Assembly (NCBI RefSeq): GCF_004458765.1
Contig: NZ_SPJX01000184.1
Coordinates: forward strand, 248,001-312,000
DNA length: 64,000 nt
From: Microvirga pakistanensis
Lineage (GTDB): Bacteria > Pseudomonadota > Alphaproteobacteria > Rhizobiales > Beijerinckiaceae
Reading direction: 5' to 3'
The notes beneath the pieces were generated by a model. That model made no database searches. It was not told the DNA's origin and was given only the letters and a program-made list of their open reading frames with translations. Below, piece by piece: positions 1 through 7,316 of the stretch (positions within the stretch are counted from its first letter, which is position 1; the number at the start of each line of letters is the position of its first letter). The position numbers were made by a program, and so were the translations under genes.

Positions 1-361
1 CCGTGTAGATCTGATGCAGGTATCGTGCGCCATGGAGCGGATCCGGGATCGTGCCGGGCCCGGGCTCGAAATTCCAGCCCTGATCGAGCATGCGCCAATG
101 CACGATGGACAGGCTGATCATCTCCTCCAAGCCCTTGAGCCGTCGCACGATGAGGGTGCGGTGCGCCCAAGGGCAGGCCAGCGAGACATAGAGATGGTAG
201 CGTCCGGGCTCAGCCTTGAACCCGCCCCTTCCCGTAGGACCCGGCGCCCCATCGGAGGTGATCCAGTTGCGGAAGGCCGCATTGTTGCGGACGAATCGCC
301 CGCCCGTACTCTTCGTATCGTACCATTGGTCCTGCCAAGCCCCGTTCACCAGCAATCCCAC
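1..361 (-). CDS. glutathionyl-hydroquinone reductase, N-terminal part (runs off window)
   Basis: The first 120 codons of a glutathione transferase-fold enzyme that would reduce glutathionyl-hydroquinones in the cytosol (YqjG/PcpF/ECM4 family). The reading starts MGLLVNGAWQDQWYDTKSTG and continues with FVRNNAAFRNWITSDGAPGP, both typical of this family. The SLACPWAHR motif near residue 63 supplies the catalytic cysteine, and DPLHGARYLHQIYT is the usual block before the C-terminal domain, which is outside the window. The start is a GTG at 361 with a GGAG ribosome site 6-9 bases upstream. Family members are about 310-330 aa, so roughly two thirds is missing. Nothing is odd in the visible part. 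Confidence 0.9.
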   Translation of the reverse strand, partial: MGLLVNGAWQDQWYDTKSTGGRFVRNNAAFRNWITSDGAPGPTGRGGFKAEPGRYHLYVSLACPWAHRTLIVRRLKGLEEMISLSIVHWRMLDQGWNFEPGPGTIPDPLHGARYLHQIYT

Positions 362-551
362 CAGGTCGCTCCTTCACAATCCGCGTGGCCTCTCCGCCAT
401 GTGGCTCTGCCCGGCGCAGTTCCGGGGAGGGGCAGGCGGCCAGACTGTGCTGCCGGCCCCATTTCTTCGTCAAGAGCGGGAAGAGACCTGTCAAACAGGG
501 GGGTGACGAACGGCTCTCCCTCGGTTAGATCATATCGGGCCTTCCCTGGAA

Positions 552-627
552 GGGCCTGTAGCTCAATGGTTAGAGCCGGCCGCTCATAACGGTCTGGTTG
601 CAGGTTCGAGTCCTGCCGGGCCCACCA
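552..627 (+). tRNA. tRNA with CAU anticodon, probably tRNA-Ile2
   Basis: A 76-base cloverleaf folds fully. The 7-bp acceptor stem (GGGCCTG with CGGGCCC, one G-U pair) is followed by an encoded ACCA end. There is a 4-bp D stem, an anticodon stem GGCCG/CGGTC around loop CTCATAA (anticodon CAT), and a 5-bp T stem around TTCGAGT. CAU is shared by initiator Met, elongator Met and the lysidine-modified Ile2 tRNA. The first pair is G-C and the D arm is not of initiator type, so it is not tRNA-fMet. The body resembles tRNA-Ile2 more than elongator Met, but identity from sequence alone is an inference. Confidence 0.93.
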
Positions 628-1040
628 CCTAACAAAATCAGTGACTTAGGTTGGCATTTAGCGTCATTAGCGACACTGATTGGCGACAGTAGTTGAGCGG
701 CCATATGGCGGAACGCTAAGGTCTGTACGCGGCATGAAGCTGGTAAATTGATTCTGTGATGCCAGATTGAGTTGGCCTTATGCTTCTTGTCGGAAGCTAG
801 CTCTGGTGCAGCCGTTTCTTGGTACCGGCTTTGGAGGGATATGGCACAGGTCGCTCGATGCCGAGCAAGGTTAGACAAGGCGAATGGTCATTTCGTACTC
901 GTAATGGACCTTTGGCGTTCATTAGTTGCCGAAGCTTGGGTGTTATTAAAACTTTTTTATAGAACTGTCGTGATCCCGACAGACGCGATGCGGCTTCGCC
1001 TCTAAACGAGCATCAAACAAGATGACCAACAGCCGACATC
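628..1040. other. 413-bp stretch downstream of the tRNA, no convincing gene
   Basis: This interval is visibly richer in A+T than most of the window, for example around 940-960. A 77-codon frame on the plus strand (772-1005) has no ribosome site and an amino-acid mix that looks non-coding, so it is not called. The position immediately 3-prime of a tRNA would suit a relic of an integrated element, but no integrase, no second copy of the tRNA 3-prime end and no clear att repeat was found. Confidence 0.5.
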
Positions 1041-1310
1041 ATGCCCTGCCAAAGTCTAGACGTGCTTTCTTACAATGTAGCCCAGTTCGATCCTACAGAG
1101 GCTTCAGAGCTTCAGCCGCTGGTTAAGTGCCTCCTGTCCCTTCTTAGCCAAATCGATGATGAGTATGAGCGGGACTGCGTGAAACTTATCCAAACCATGC
1201 CTGATACCGCTATGCGAGTTCGTGCATTGGCGGTCCTCAAGTCTCGGCACTTGGCAAGGCGTGGAAACTACGTCCGAGAGTTGATTGCCCTTCGCGAGCA
1301 ATCGGTATGA
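1041..1310 (+). CDS. small hypothetical protein upstream of a GerE-type HTH gene
   Basis: An 89-codon frame of no recognised family. The translation is hydrophilic and helical in character, with a DDEYERDCVKLIQTMPDTAMR segment in the middle (only part quoted) and a basic stretch LKSRHLARRGNYVREL near the end. The ATG has no strong ribosome site. Its stop overlaps the ATG of the next frame (ATGA at 1307-1310), the arrangement expected of translationally coupled genes, which is the main support that both are real. Both are AT-richer than the genes around them, so they may be recently acquired. Function unknown. Confidence 0.45.
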   Translation: MPCQSLDVLSYNVAQFDPTEASELQPLVKCLLSLLSQIDDEYERDCVKLIQTMPDTAMRVRALAVLKSRHLARRGNYVRELIALREQSV

Positions 1311-1561
1311 CAGCAATCGTCGTTCCAATGCCCAAGTCGGAGGCTTGTGCATTTTCCACAACCGAAATGGTTGTGCTGCATCGAGTTCAAGAAGGAGCAC
1401 AAATCAATACGATTGCGGCGGAACTCGGCTTAGCTGAGTTGATCGTGAAGGAGTATATCAAGTCGATCTTGAGGAAGGTTCGTACCAATAGAATAGAGTT
1501 GAGCGTGGATTTTGAAGCAAATACGTCACCGCAATCGGCTGATCGCTTGTCGCCAACCTAG
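1307..1561 (+). CDS. solo LuxR/GerE-type helix-turn-helix protein
   Basis: An 84-codon frame whose central part, FSTTEMVVLHRVQEGAQINT then IAAELGLAELIVKEYIKSIL and RKVRTNRIEL, follows the GerE DNA-binding consensus: a TEREVL-like opening, an AxxLGLSxxTVKxHxxxILxKLxxxxRxEL pattern and the final arginine. It has no receiver or autoinducer domain, so it would be a bare DNA-binding domain. Such solos can act as stand-alone regulators or be remnants of larger proteins. It overlaps the preceding small gene by four bases, suggesting a two-gene unit. Targets cannot be read from the sequence. Confidence 0.55.
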   Translation: MTAIVVPMPKSEACAFSTTEMVVLHRVQEGAQINTIAAELGLAELIVKEYIKSILRKVRTNRIELSVDFEANTSPQSADRLSPT

Positions 1562-1895
1562 TTGGTGTTGAAGGTGGGAGTGTCGGTTCGGTTAACGTCT
1601 CTAAAGACACTGTCTCAGCGCAAACGATGCGTCATGGTGCAGCCCCGAGTACCCCCGATTTCGACCGTTCTACCGGCCTTCAGCCCGTCGAAATCCGGCT
1701 TCTCCCGAGGGGACCCGCCGGCGGAAGCTCCGATTGGTGAAAGCCGCCTCCGACATCATTGATGGTCCGGCCGTGAGAGCGCTGGCTCAGGTCTATTGTC
1801 TCTGGCTTATGGCCTAGCACTATGCCGGATTGCGAGCCCGGAACGCGAAGCATCCCGCGAACTCGGCGAGCCCGCCGCGATGTCGGCAAGGGCGG
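1562..1895. other. 334-bp interval without a supported gene
   Basis: Frames exist on both strands (for example 1562-1762 plus and 1680-1889 minus), but none has a ribosome site or a recognisable product. The interval separates the small HTH gene from the convergent 3-prime end of the Spy/CpxP-like gene. No strong hairpin followed by a T run was noticed. Confidence 0.5.
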
Positions 1896-2444
1896 TCAGC
1901 GGTGGCTCTTGGGGCCATGTCCGTGGACCCCCGCGGCCTGGTAGCCCCGCAGTTCCCCGTACCGGCGGACCTGCTCAGGCGTAAGCACGCCGAGTGTGGA
2001 GAGATGATACCGCAGGTGGGCCAGGCGCAAGGCGCCCTGTGTCGCTCCGATGGCGGCGGTGGTTGACTGCAGGCTCGCCGGGGTGACGGACCTGGTGGCA
2101 AACTGCCGGTCAAGATCCGCTTCCTGCGCGATCAGGCGCTCGCCCAGCGGCACCGTCTCCGCTGTCATGGCCGCATACAGCTCCTGCATGCGGGCGCGCT
2201 GCTCCGCAGTCAGCCCGAGCCGGTCGCCGAGTTCCAGAACATGGATCGGTCCCGGGTAGCCGTTGAGCTCCGCCGGCAGGGCCAAGCCCATGCCGCTGCC
2301 GGCCCGGAGGTCGGCGATCTGCTGGTCGGACAAGGCCTTTACGGCACGCTGCTCCCAGCCGGAGTAGGGTGAGGCGGGGGCGTGCTGGGCCTGGGCCGGG
2401 CCGATGACGAGCATTGCAGCGGTTACAACCCAGAAGCGCGGCAT
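1896..2444 (-). CDS. Spy/CpxP-like periplasmic protein
   Basis: A 182-aa protein with an N-terminal signal peptide (hydrophobic run VVTAAMLVIGPAQA, probable cleavage after AQA). The mature helical region has two LTxxQ-like motifs: LGLTAEQRARMQELY near residue 77 and LGVLTPEQVRRYGELRG near the C terminus. This spacing is the signature of the Spy/CpxP family of small periplasmic chaperones and metal-resistance proteins, which bind unfolded envelope proteins. The mature part is rich in charged residues and alanine, and the tail is histidine-rich (GVHGHGPKSHR), which might bind metal; that last point is inference. It appears monocistronic. Confidence 0.75.
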   Translation of the reverse strand: MPRFWVVTAAMLVIGPAQAQHAPASPYSGWEQRAVKALSDQQIADLRAGSGMGLALPAELNGYPGPIHVLELGDRLGLTAEQRARMQELYAAMTAETVPLGERLIAQEADLDRQFATRSVTPASLQSTTAAIGATQGALRLAHLRYHLSTLGVLTPEQVRRYGELRGYQAAGVHGHGPKSHR

Positions 2445-2791
2445 GGATGACCTCCATCAGGTTTGCTTGAGGATGGCCAGTCTCTCCAGCGAATTCAACC
2501 TACTGGCTGGTGACGGCAACACTGGGCTGCCCTTCATCGACTAGCTGGATCCCGTGTATATTTTGTTTCAGTTACCATATCAGGCTTACCCCAGCGGACG
2601 TCGTGTGTGGACTTCGAAGCGGCGAGCGTCACCGCCAGCTTCGAGAGGACCGCGCCAGGATGGATGTACTCCGGTCCGGTCCTCATCCTGTGCTTGCCTG
2701 ACGATGCGAGCGCCCGACTTGTACCCGATCAACCCAGGCCCGTAGTACGCGAGGCAGACTGATCCCAGGGCACAATCCCTTCCGGGAGGGT
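2445..2791. other. 347-bp interval, promoter side of the Spy/CpxP-like gene
   Basis: No convincing coding sequence. Two overlapping plus-strand frames (2510-2701 and 2554-2745) are arginine- and proline-rich and lack ribosome sites. The part next to 2445 should hold the promoter of the minus-strand Spy/CpxP-like gene. An AGGA-type ribosome site sits just upstream of its ATG. Confidence 0.45.
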
Positions 2792-3085
2792 CTAACCCTC
2801 AAGGGTCGGCCGCTCGGCCCGCTTGTTGACCAGGCGAGGCATGTCGGACATCTGCTCGGTCAACCAGGGCTCGGCATCCTCAGGGTTTCGAAACAGAGGC
2901 GGACTCTTGTCCGCGCACGCACCGAAGCCGGCTTCGAGAAACCACAATCCGCCCTGGCCATCGTGCGCCTCCGGGGAGAGGCGGACGAGAACAGCCAGCA
3001 GGTCCGTACCCCAGAACACCAGAAGCCCCTCCCGTTCGGGCGTGCCTTCGGTCAGTTGGACCGGCTGATAGGTGAAGGCGGGCAT
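2792..3085 (-). CDS. hypothetical protein, paralogue of the gene at 4593-4892
   Basis: A 97-aa soluble protein of unknown function. It shares a clear pattern with the 99-aa product encoded at 4593-4892: a TYQPV opening, an LLAVLVRL strand, AHD, then a G-W-x-LEA-x-FG-x-C block, a PLF motif and PEDAEPW. The conserved tryptophan, LEA and FGAC residues suggest a common small alpha-beta fold rather than chance. No signal peptide or membrane segment is seen. The ATG at 3085 has no strong ribosome site. The two paralogues flank the Crp/Fnr-DUF6894 pair and face the same way. Confidence 0.6.
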   Translation of the reverse strand: MPAFTYQPVQLTEGTPEREGLLVFWGTDLLAVLVRLSPEAHDGQGGLWFLEAGFGACADKSPPLFRNPEDAEPWLTEQMSDMPRLVNKRAERPTLEG

Positions 3086-3552
3086 CGCAGCGAGCCTCCC
3101 GCTCGGATCACGGCGAGGCTTCGCGTTATGGCCGCGATCAAGACCCTAGGATGGATAAATGTACGAAACCGTACAATGCGGCAGTCCGATACGGAGCAAC
3201 TCCAGAGAGCAGGGGAGGCCGACCAACCCACATCCGGTCGGGACTTTGCGCACAATTCGTGTTTGTTTTCCTTCTATTGGAGAAGAATTGTTTGGCTATA
3301 CTGAGAAACTGGAGGCGGCAACTTTCTATCTCAGAAAATAAAAAGGGGCGAAATTATATGAAATAGAAGGGAGAAAAGCCTAATTTAGACTGATTCCGGA
3401 TTGTTGCTTTACATTCTTTCACAGTCTTATATCAGAAAAACCTGTCCTTTCCGTCGCTAATGGGCTAGAGTTTTTCTACCGCTTGCAGGCACTGACCGGG
3501 GCGCAAGCGGCTGAGAGTAGCATGTGCTCCCGCCCCAATAGCGGAGAGAGCC
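3086..3552. other. 467-bp AT-rich leader region upstream of a Crp/Fnr gene
   Basis: From about 3250 to 3470 the sequence is markedly AT-rich compared with its surroundings, with runs such as TTTGTTTTCC and AAAATAAAAAGG. Short frames on the plus strand (3151-3366, 3159-3341) read through this composition shift and are not believed. A TATACT hexamer at 3297-3302 could be a -10 element but no good -35 was found at the proper distance. The 3-prime end contains hairpins listed separately. It most likely holds the promoter and untranslated leader of the regulator at 3553. Confidence 0.5.
3479..3536 (+). promoter_or_regulatory. two overlapping hairpins in the leader of the Crp/Fnr gene
   Basis: CCGCTTGC at 3479-3486 pairs perfectly with GCAAGCGG at 3503-3510. 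A second pair, GGGGCG at 3498-3503 with CGCCCC at 3531-3536, uses part of the same strand. The two helices share base 3503 and interlock, so they compete or form a pseudoknot-like arrangement. The second lies just upstream of the GGAGAG ribosome site at 3542-3547. A role in controlling translation of the regulator is possible but unproven. Confidence 0.35.
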
Positions 3553-4332
3553 ATGCACTCTCCTCAGCAAGTCTCCATCGAGAACCGCCTTCTCGCCGTG
3601 CTGTCCCCGGAAGACTTCGCGCGCCTCCAGCCACACCTTGAGTCTGTGTCACTGGACATGCGCCAGGTTCTGATCGAGCCCAACACAGCGATTGCGTACG
3701 TCTACTTTCCTGAAGCCGGCATGTCGTCGGTGACCAACAACAGCTCCGGCGGCAAGATCGAAGTCGGGGTGGTGGGACGGGAAGGCATGGTCGGCCTGCC
3801 GATTGTCCTCGGGATCGACCAGACTCCTTACGAGCACTTCATGCAGATCGCAGGCCATGGCTGGCGCATCGCCGCGGACGATCTGGAGCAGGCGATGGCC
3901 CAGAGCAGGTCTCTGCACCGGCAACTCCTGCGTTACGCTCAAGCCTCCCATGTTCAGGCCTCCGAGACGGCATTCTCCAACGCCAACAGTGACGTTGAGG
4001 CCCGCCTGGCCCGCTGGCTGCTGATGTGCCACGATCGGGTGGATGGGGATGACATCCAGGTGACCCACGAGTTCATCGCCATAATGCTGGGGGTGCGCCG
4101 ACCGGGGGTGACGGTGGCGCTTCACATGCTCGAGGGCATGCACGTTATCAGAGCGAAGCGCGGGCTGATCACCGTGCTCGACCGAGCCAAGCTGGAAGAG
4201 CTGGCGGATGATGCCTATGGCCTGCCCGAGGCGGAATACACGCGCCTGATGGGGACGGAGCCGCGAGATGCCGCGCTACTTTCTTCATCTGCGGTACCCG
4301 GCAGCAGAGGATGGCTTCGCCCGCGACCATGA
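3553..4332 (+). CDS. Crp/Fnr-family transcription regulator (no cAMP-pocket signature)
   Basis: A 259-aa regulator. Residues about 10-120 form the cyclic-nucleotide-binding-like beta barrel (opening ENRLLAVLSPEDFARLQPHL), followed by a dimer helix. The winged helix-turn-helix is near residues 175-210 (ITHEFIAIMLGVRRPGVTVA-like; actual VTHEFIAIMLGVRRPGVTVA). The phosphate-binding cassette of cAMP receptors is absent: the equivalent region reads GREGMVGLPIVLG, a pattern of the Crp/Fnr subgroup common in Rhizobiales whose ligand is unknown. No cysteine set for an iron-sulfur cluster is present. The start has a GGAGAG ribosome site. The last 65 bases overlap the next gene in another frame; the family usually ends near the LMG motif, so the C-terminal tail may be an extension. 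Confidence 0.88.
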   Translation: MHSPQQVSIENRLLAVLSPEDFARLQPHLESVSLDMRQVLIEPNTAIAYVYFPEAGMSSVTNNSSGGKIEVGVVGREGMVGLPIVLGIDQTPYEHFMQIAGHGWRIAADDLEQAMAQSRSLHRQLLRYAQASHVQASETAFSNANSDVEARLARWLLMCHDRVDGDDIQVTHEFIAIMLGVRRPGVTVALHMLEGMHVIRAKRGLITVLDRAKLEELADDAYGLPEAEYTRLMGTEPRDAALLSSSAVPGSRGWLRPRP

Positions 4333-4510
4333 AGGCGATGAAGTTCCAGACCTGGGTTCACTCAGGCAGCATGTCGTGACCACCGCACGAGACCTGATGA
4401 AAGGTGCTCGCCTGAAGGCTATTCCGGACTGGCTGAAATGTTCGTTCGAGGTGACGAACGAGGCCGACACGGTCGTGCTGAGGCTGCCGTTCTCGGACGC
4501 CGTCAAATAA
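4268..4510 (+). CDS. DUF6894-type small protein
   Basis: An 80-aa protein beginning MPRYFLHLRY with a DHEGDEVPDLGSLRQHVVTTARDLM segment (split here: DHEGDEVPDLGSLRQ, then ARDLM). This matches the pattern of the small DUF6894 family (MPRYFFHL, then a D-x-x-G-x-E-x-PD-x-x-x-A block) that is very common in Rhizobiales and has no known function. The ATG lies inside the preceding Crp/Fnr frame, overlapping by 65 bases, with GGAG-like bases upstream (GACGGAGCCGCG). The overlap suggests coupled translation with the regulator. Confidence 0.72.
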   Translation: MPRYFLHLRYPAAEDGFARDHEGDEVPDLGSLRQHVVTTARDLMKGARLKAIPDWLKCSFEVTNEADTVVLRLPFSDAVK

Positions 4511-4592
4511 CCGAAGAGGGCGCCTCGGGAGATCCGACGTGAACGCCAAATCGCGGTCAGCGGCTCCTCGGAACGCCGCGCTGTGTCCGGCC

Positions 4593-4892
4593 TTATCGCC
4601 TGAAGGCATTCCATGCTGCCCCTTCAAGAGGCGGAGTATCATCGGCCGCTGGTCTGTGCTTCATCCAAGCATCGGCCTCCTCCGGCGTCGCGAACAAAGG
4701 TGCGTCGCTGACATGGCATTGACCGAACCTTGCTTCCAGGTGCCAGCGTCCCTTGTGCTTAGGATCATGAGCCTGCCCGTCGAGGCGGACGATCACGGCC
4801 GTCAACTGGGCATCCGCAGAGATGAGCTTGCCCTCGCTGTCATGGTGGTCGATGAGCACGTTGACGGGCTGGTAGGTGATGTCGAGGGGCAT
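4593..4892 (-). CDS. hypothetical protein, paralogue of the gene at 2792-3085
   Basis: A 99-aa soluble protein. The start at 4892 is chosen because GGAG sits seven bases upstream, and because it gives MPLDITYQPV, lining up with MPAFTYQPV of the paralogue; an upstream in-frame start would add 11 residues. Shared features are LTAVIVRL, AHD, W-x-LEA-x-FG-x-C, APLF and PEEADAW. No function is known. It runs against the Crp/Fnr-DUF6894 pair, and its promoter must lie between 4893 and the kinase at 5101. Confidence 0.62.
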   Translation of the reverse strand: MPLDITYQPVNVLIDHHDSEGKLISADAQLTAVIVRLDGQAHDPKHKGRWHLEARFGQCHVSDAPLFATPEEADAWMKHRPAADDTPPLEGAAWNAFRR

Positions 4893-5100
4893 GGTGCACT
4901 CCATGGCCATCATAGGCGGGAGCACACGTGACTCTCAGCCGCCAGCGCTTGGGAAACCATGCTGACGATGCAGGTCAACGCCGACGGGGTAATTTCGTTC
5001 AGGCAGATGACAGTCCTGGCTGAAGCAAGACCAAGGCCTCCGGAACCTTGAGCTGGCGGTCGGAATTGAAAACCAACCGATCACTGCGACGCTCGATGAG

Positions 5101-6243
5101 ATGGCCAATCAGAATGACACAAACCAGGATGAGTTGCTGGAACAGCAGCGGGTCCTGGCGGAGTTCGGAGACTTTGCGCTCAAGACCGAAGCCATTGATG
5201 ACATTCTCAACCGGGCCTGCGAGCTGGTGGGCCGTGCGCTCGATACCGACCTGTCCAAACTCATGGAGCTCCTGCCCGACGGCAGGACCTTCAAGGTTCG
5301 GGCGGGCCTTGGGTGGCGGCCAGGGATCGTCGGCGAGGTCACCGTCACGGCGGCCGCGAACTCGCCGGAGGGGCTGACCCTCAAGGAGGGGGCGGTCATC
5401 TCCGCCAATATTGAGGAGGAGGATCGCTTCGAGTACCATGATTTCATGAAGGAGCATGGGGTTAGGGCCTTCGTGAACGTGCTGGTGTTGAGCAGCAACG
5501 GGCGTCGACCCTTCGGTGTGCTTCAGGCGGACAGCCGCAAGCCCCGGAAATTCACGCAATCGGACATCGAGTTCCTGCGTAGCTACGCCAATCTGCTCGG
5601 CGCCGCCATCGAGAGGCTGCGGGTGGTGGACGAGCTTCGGGCCGCCGTGAGGGAGAAGGATCTCCTGATCGGCGAACTCAATCACCGGGTGAAGAACACC
5701 CTTGCGACGGTCCAGTCCATCGCCTCGCAAACGCTCCGGAACTCACCTTCGGTCGACCATGCGTCGGAGGCCATCGAGAGCCGGCTCATCGCGCTTTCGC
5801 AGGTCCACAACGTGCTGACCGACCGGAGCTGGGCGCATGTGGGTCTTCACGACATCGTTGCGCAGGCGGTGGAACCGTACCGCAGCCGGGGGGAGAACCG
5901 GATCCATGTCCAGGGACCTGGCCTCCAGGTGCCACCCCGCGTCGCCCTGGCTCTGGCGATGGCGCTCCAGGAACTGACGACGAACGCAGTCAAGTATGGA
6001 GCCCTGTCCAACGGTACCGGACAGATCAGGGTCCATTGGACCCTGAATGGCGCGAGTTCGCCGCCGCAATTGCGCTTGCTGTGGGAGGAGACAGAAGGGC
6101 CGCCTGTTCAGAAGCCCGCCCGACGCGGTTTCGGGACGCGGCTCATCGAGCGCAGCCTGGCTCAGGAACTGGGCGGAGAGGTACGGATCGAGTTCTTTCC
6201 GGGCGGGGTCGTGTGTTCAGTCGATGCTCCCCTGATGAGCTAA
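5101..6243 (+). CDS. GAF-domain HWE-family sensor histidine kinase
   Basis: A 380-aa cytosolic kinase without membrane segments. An N-terminal GAF domain spans about residues 15-175. It is followed by the HWE/HisKA_2-type dimerisation box GELNHRVKNTLATVQSIA with the phospho-accepting histidine at 195. The ATP-binding part has the N box LQELTTNAVKYGALS (Asn295) and the LLWEETEGPPV motif with the W-x-E that names the family; the final glycine box is GFGTRLIERSL. HWE kinases often feed single receivers or the general stress response in alphaproteobacteria, but no receiver or PhyR-like gene adjoins it here. The GAF ligand is unknown. The ATG lacks a strong ribosome site. Confidence 0.9.
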   Translation: MANQNDTNQDELLEQQRVLAEFGDFALKTEAIDDILNRACELVGRALDTDLSKLMELLPDGRTFKVRAGLGWRPGIVGEVTVTAAANSPEGLTLKEGAVISANIEEEDRFEYHDFMKEHGVRAFVNVLVLSSNGRRPFGVLQADSRKPRKFTQSDIEFLRSYANLLGAAIERLRVVDELRAAVREKDLLIGELNHRVKNTLATVQSIASQTLRNSPSVDHASEAIESRLIALSQVHNVLTDRSWAHVGLHDIVAQAVEPYRSRGENRIHVQGPGLQVPPRVALALAMALQELTTNAVKYGALSNGTGQIRVHWTLNGASSPPQLRLLWEETEGPPVQKPARRGFGTRLIERSLAQELGGEVRIEFFPGGVVCSVDAPLMS

Positions 6244-6434
6244 GGCGATGACCGCTGAGCCCATGCCAATTCGTGATCGAAGCCCGCCAGATGTCCTGAT
6301 CGTCTTGGGACCTGTGACGCCAAAACGCGAGATAAAGTCTTGCTTAACCCCTACGAGGTAAGCTAAAGGTAGGCGGTACGGTATCCCGTTTCGTTATGCC
6401 GCAGCGAGCTGCTCAGAGACCTCAGGGGCAAGTG

Positions 6435-6833
6435 ATGACAAATCTGGACGAAATGAAAAGCGTCATTGTCGCTACTGTCCGTGATGAAGAGCTGGCCTTG
6501 TCGGCCTGCTACGCAGCCGAAGCCTATGTGAGGCGCTGGCCGTTCGTTTTCATGGTGACCGGTTGGGATGTCTGGAACAAGGGCAAGTCAGCGCTCAAGC
6601 CTGAGGTCATGCACTGGCTCGAGGGCATTGAGTCGTCATATGACGTGTACCTGTTTCCGAGCGGTGGCGGCCTTGTTGCATTCGGGAACGAGAGCGCGGC
6701 CTTTCAGTTCGAACTGCGGTGGTCCGGGAAGAGGGGGCTGACCCGGGCCGAGGCATTGTCCGCTCTTCCCCAGGACTGGAATCCTCATCCCCTCAAGAGC
6801 ACCTTCGAGCCGCAGCATCTGGACGCAGCCTAA
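6435..6833 (+). CDS. hypothetical protein
   Basis: A 132-aa soluble protein of no recognised family. The start at 6435 is preferred to an upstream ATG at 6396 because AGGGG lies seven bases before it. The N terminus (TNLDEMKSVIVATVRDEELA) is helical. The middle, MHWLEGIESSYDVYLFPSGG with VAFGNESAAFQFELRW, looks like alternating strands. It has no signal peptide or membrane segment. It stands alone between the GAF-HWE kinase and a minus-strand small gene. Confidence 0.55.
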   Translation: MTNLDEMKSVIVATVRDEELALSACYAAEAYVRRWPFVFMVTGWDVWNKGKSALKPEVMHWLEGIESSYDVYLFPSGGGLVAFGNESAAFQFELRWSGKRGLTRAEALSALPQDWNPHPLKSTFEPQHLDAA

Positions 6834-6911
6834 ACCAAGGGCGAACCGTCGGACACGCGATCCGGCAGAGGTGCACATGCGGCATGAGGGACGGGGCGAG
6901 GCGTTCGATGG

Positions 6912-7166
6912 CTAACGCCGGAGGCGTTTGATGTTGGCCCGAACCTTCCTCCGATAGCCCTTGACTACCCTGTGCGCCGTTCCGCCGCTGGCGATGATGG
7001 CGGCTGCCTCACCTAACGCAGCTACCTTCTCCGTGACCATCCGAAGGTTCTCCTCGGGCGATCCTTGGCCCAGTGCCATTTGAGACACGCGGGTCCAAAT
7101 GACAGACTGGGCCTCAAGCCCGAGCATGGTTGCATCCATGCTCAACCGGAACCAGGAAAGAAACAT
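6912..7166 (-). CDS. short helical hypothetical protein (phasin-like in character)
   Basis: An 84-aa protein starting MFLSWFRLSMDATMLGLEAQ, with GGAG eight bases upstream of the ATG at 7166. Longer frames from a TTG at 7265 have no ribosome site. The sequence is almost entirely amphipathic helix and ends in a strongly basic tail (YRRKVRANIKRLRR). This recalls short phasin-like proteins that coat storage granules or bind DNA, but the similarity is only in composition, so no function is assigned. Confidence 0.5.
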   Translation of the reverse strand: MFLSWFRLSMDATMLGLEAQSVIWTRVSQMALGQGSPEENLRMVTEKVAALGEAAAIIASGGTAHRVVKGYRRKVRANIKRLRR

Positions 7167-7316
7167 TTTCGACTCCACCCGCGACGTATGGTTGCCAACT
7201 CGGAATTGACCTGATTGATCCCGCATGAATGAAAAAGCAGGATCTTCCTGCGCACTTTCCGTCAAGCAGGGAGAACAGGTTTCCGCTCAACCCGACCGGG
7301 AATCGGGCAGGCCCGG

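Noticed and set aside
552-627. tRNA as attachment site of an intact integrated element
   Set aside because: No integrase gene and no repeat of the tRNA 3-prime end were found in the window; only a possible relic is suggested.
570-878. Minus-strand 102-codon frame ending GRTRTCNQTVMSGRL
   Set aside because: Its C terminus is the reverse complement of the tRNA; this string is a well-known false protein produced by reading tRNA genes backwards.
3151-3366. Two short plus-strand frames in the AT-rich leader before 3553
   Set aside because: They span a sharp composition change and have no ribosome site; the region is better explained as promoter and leader.
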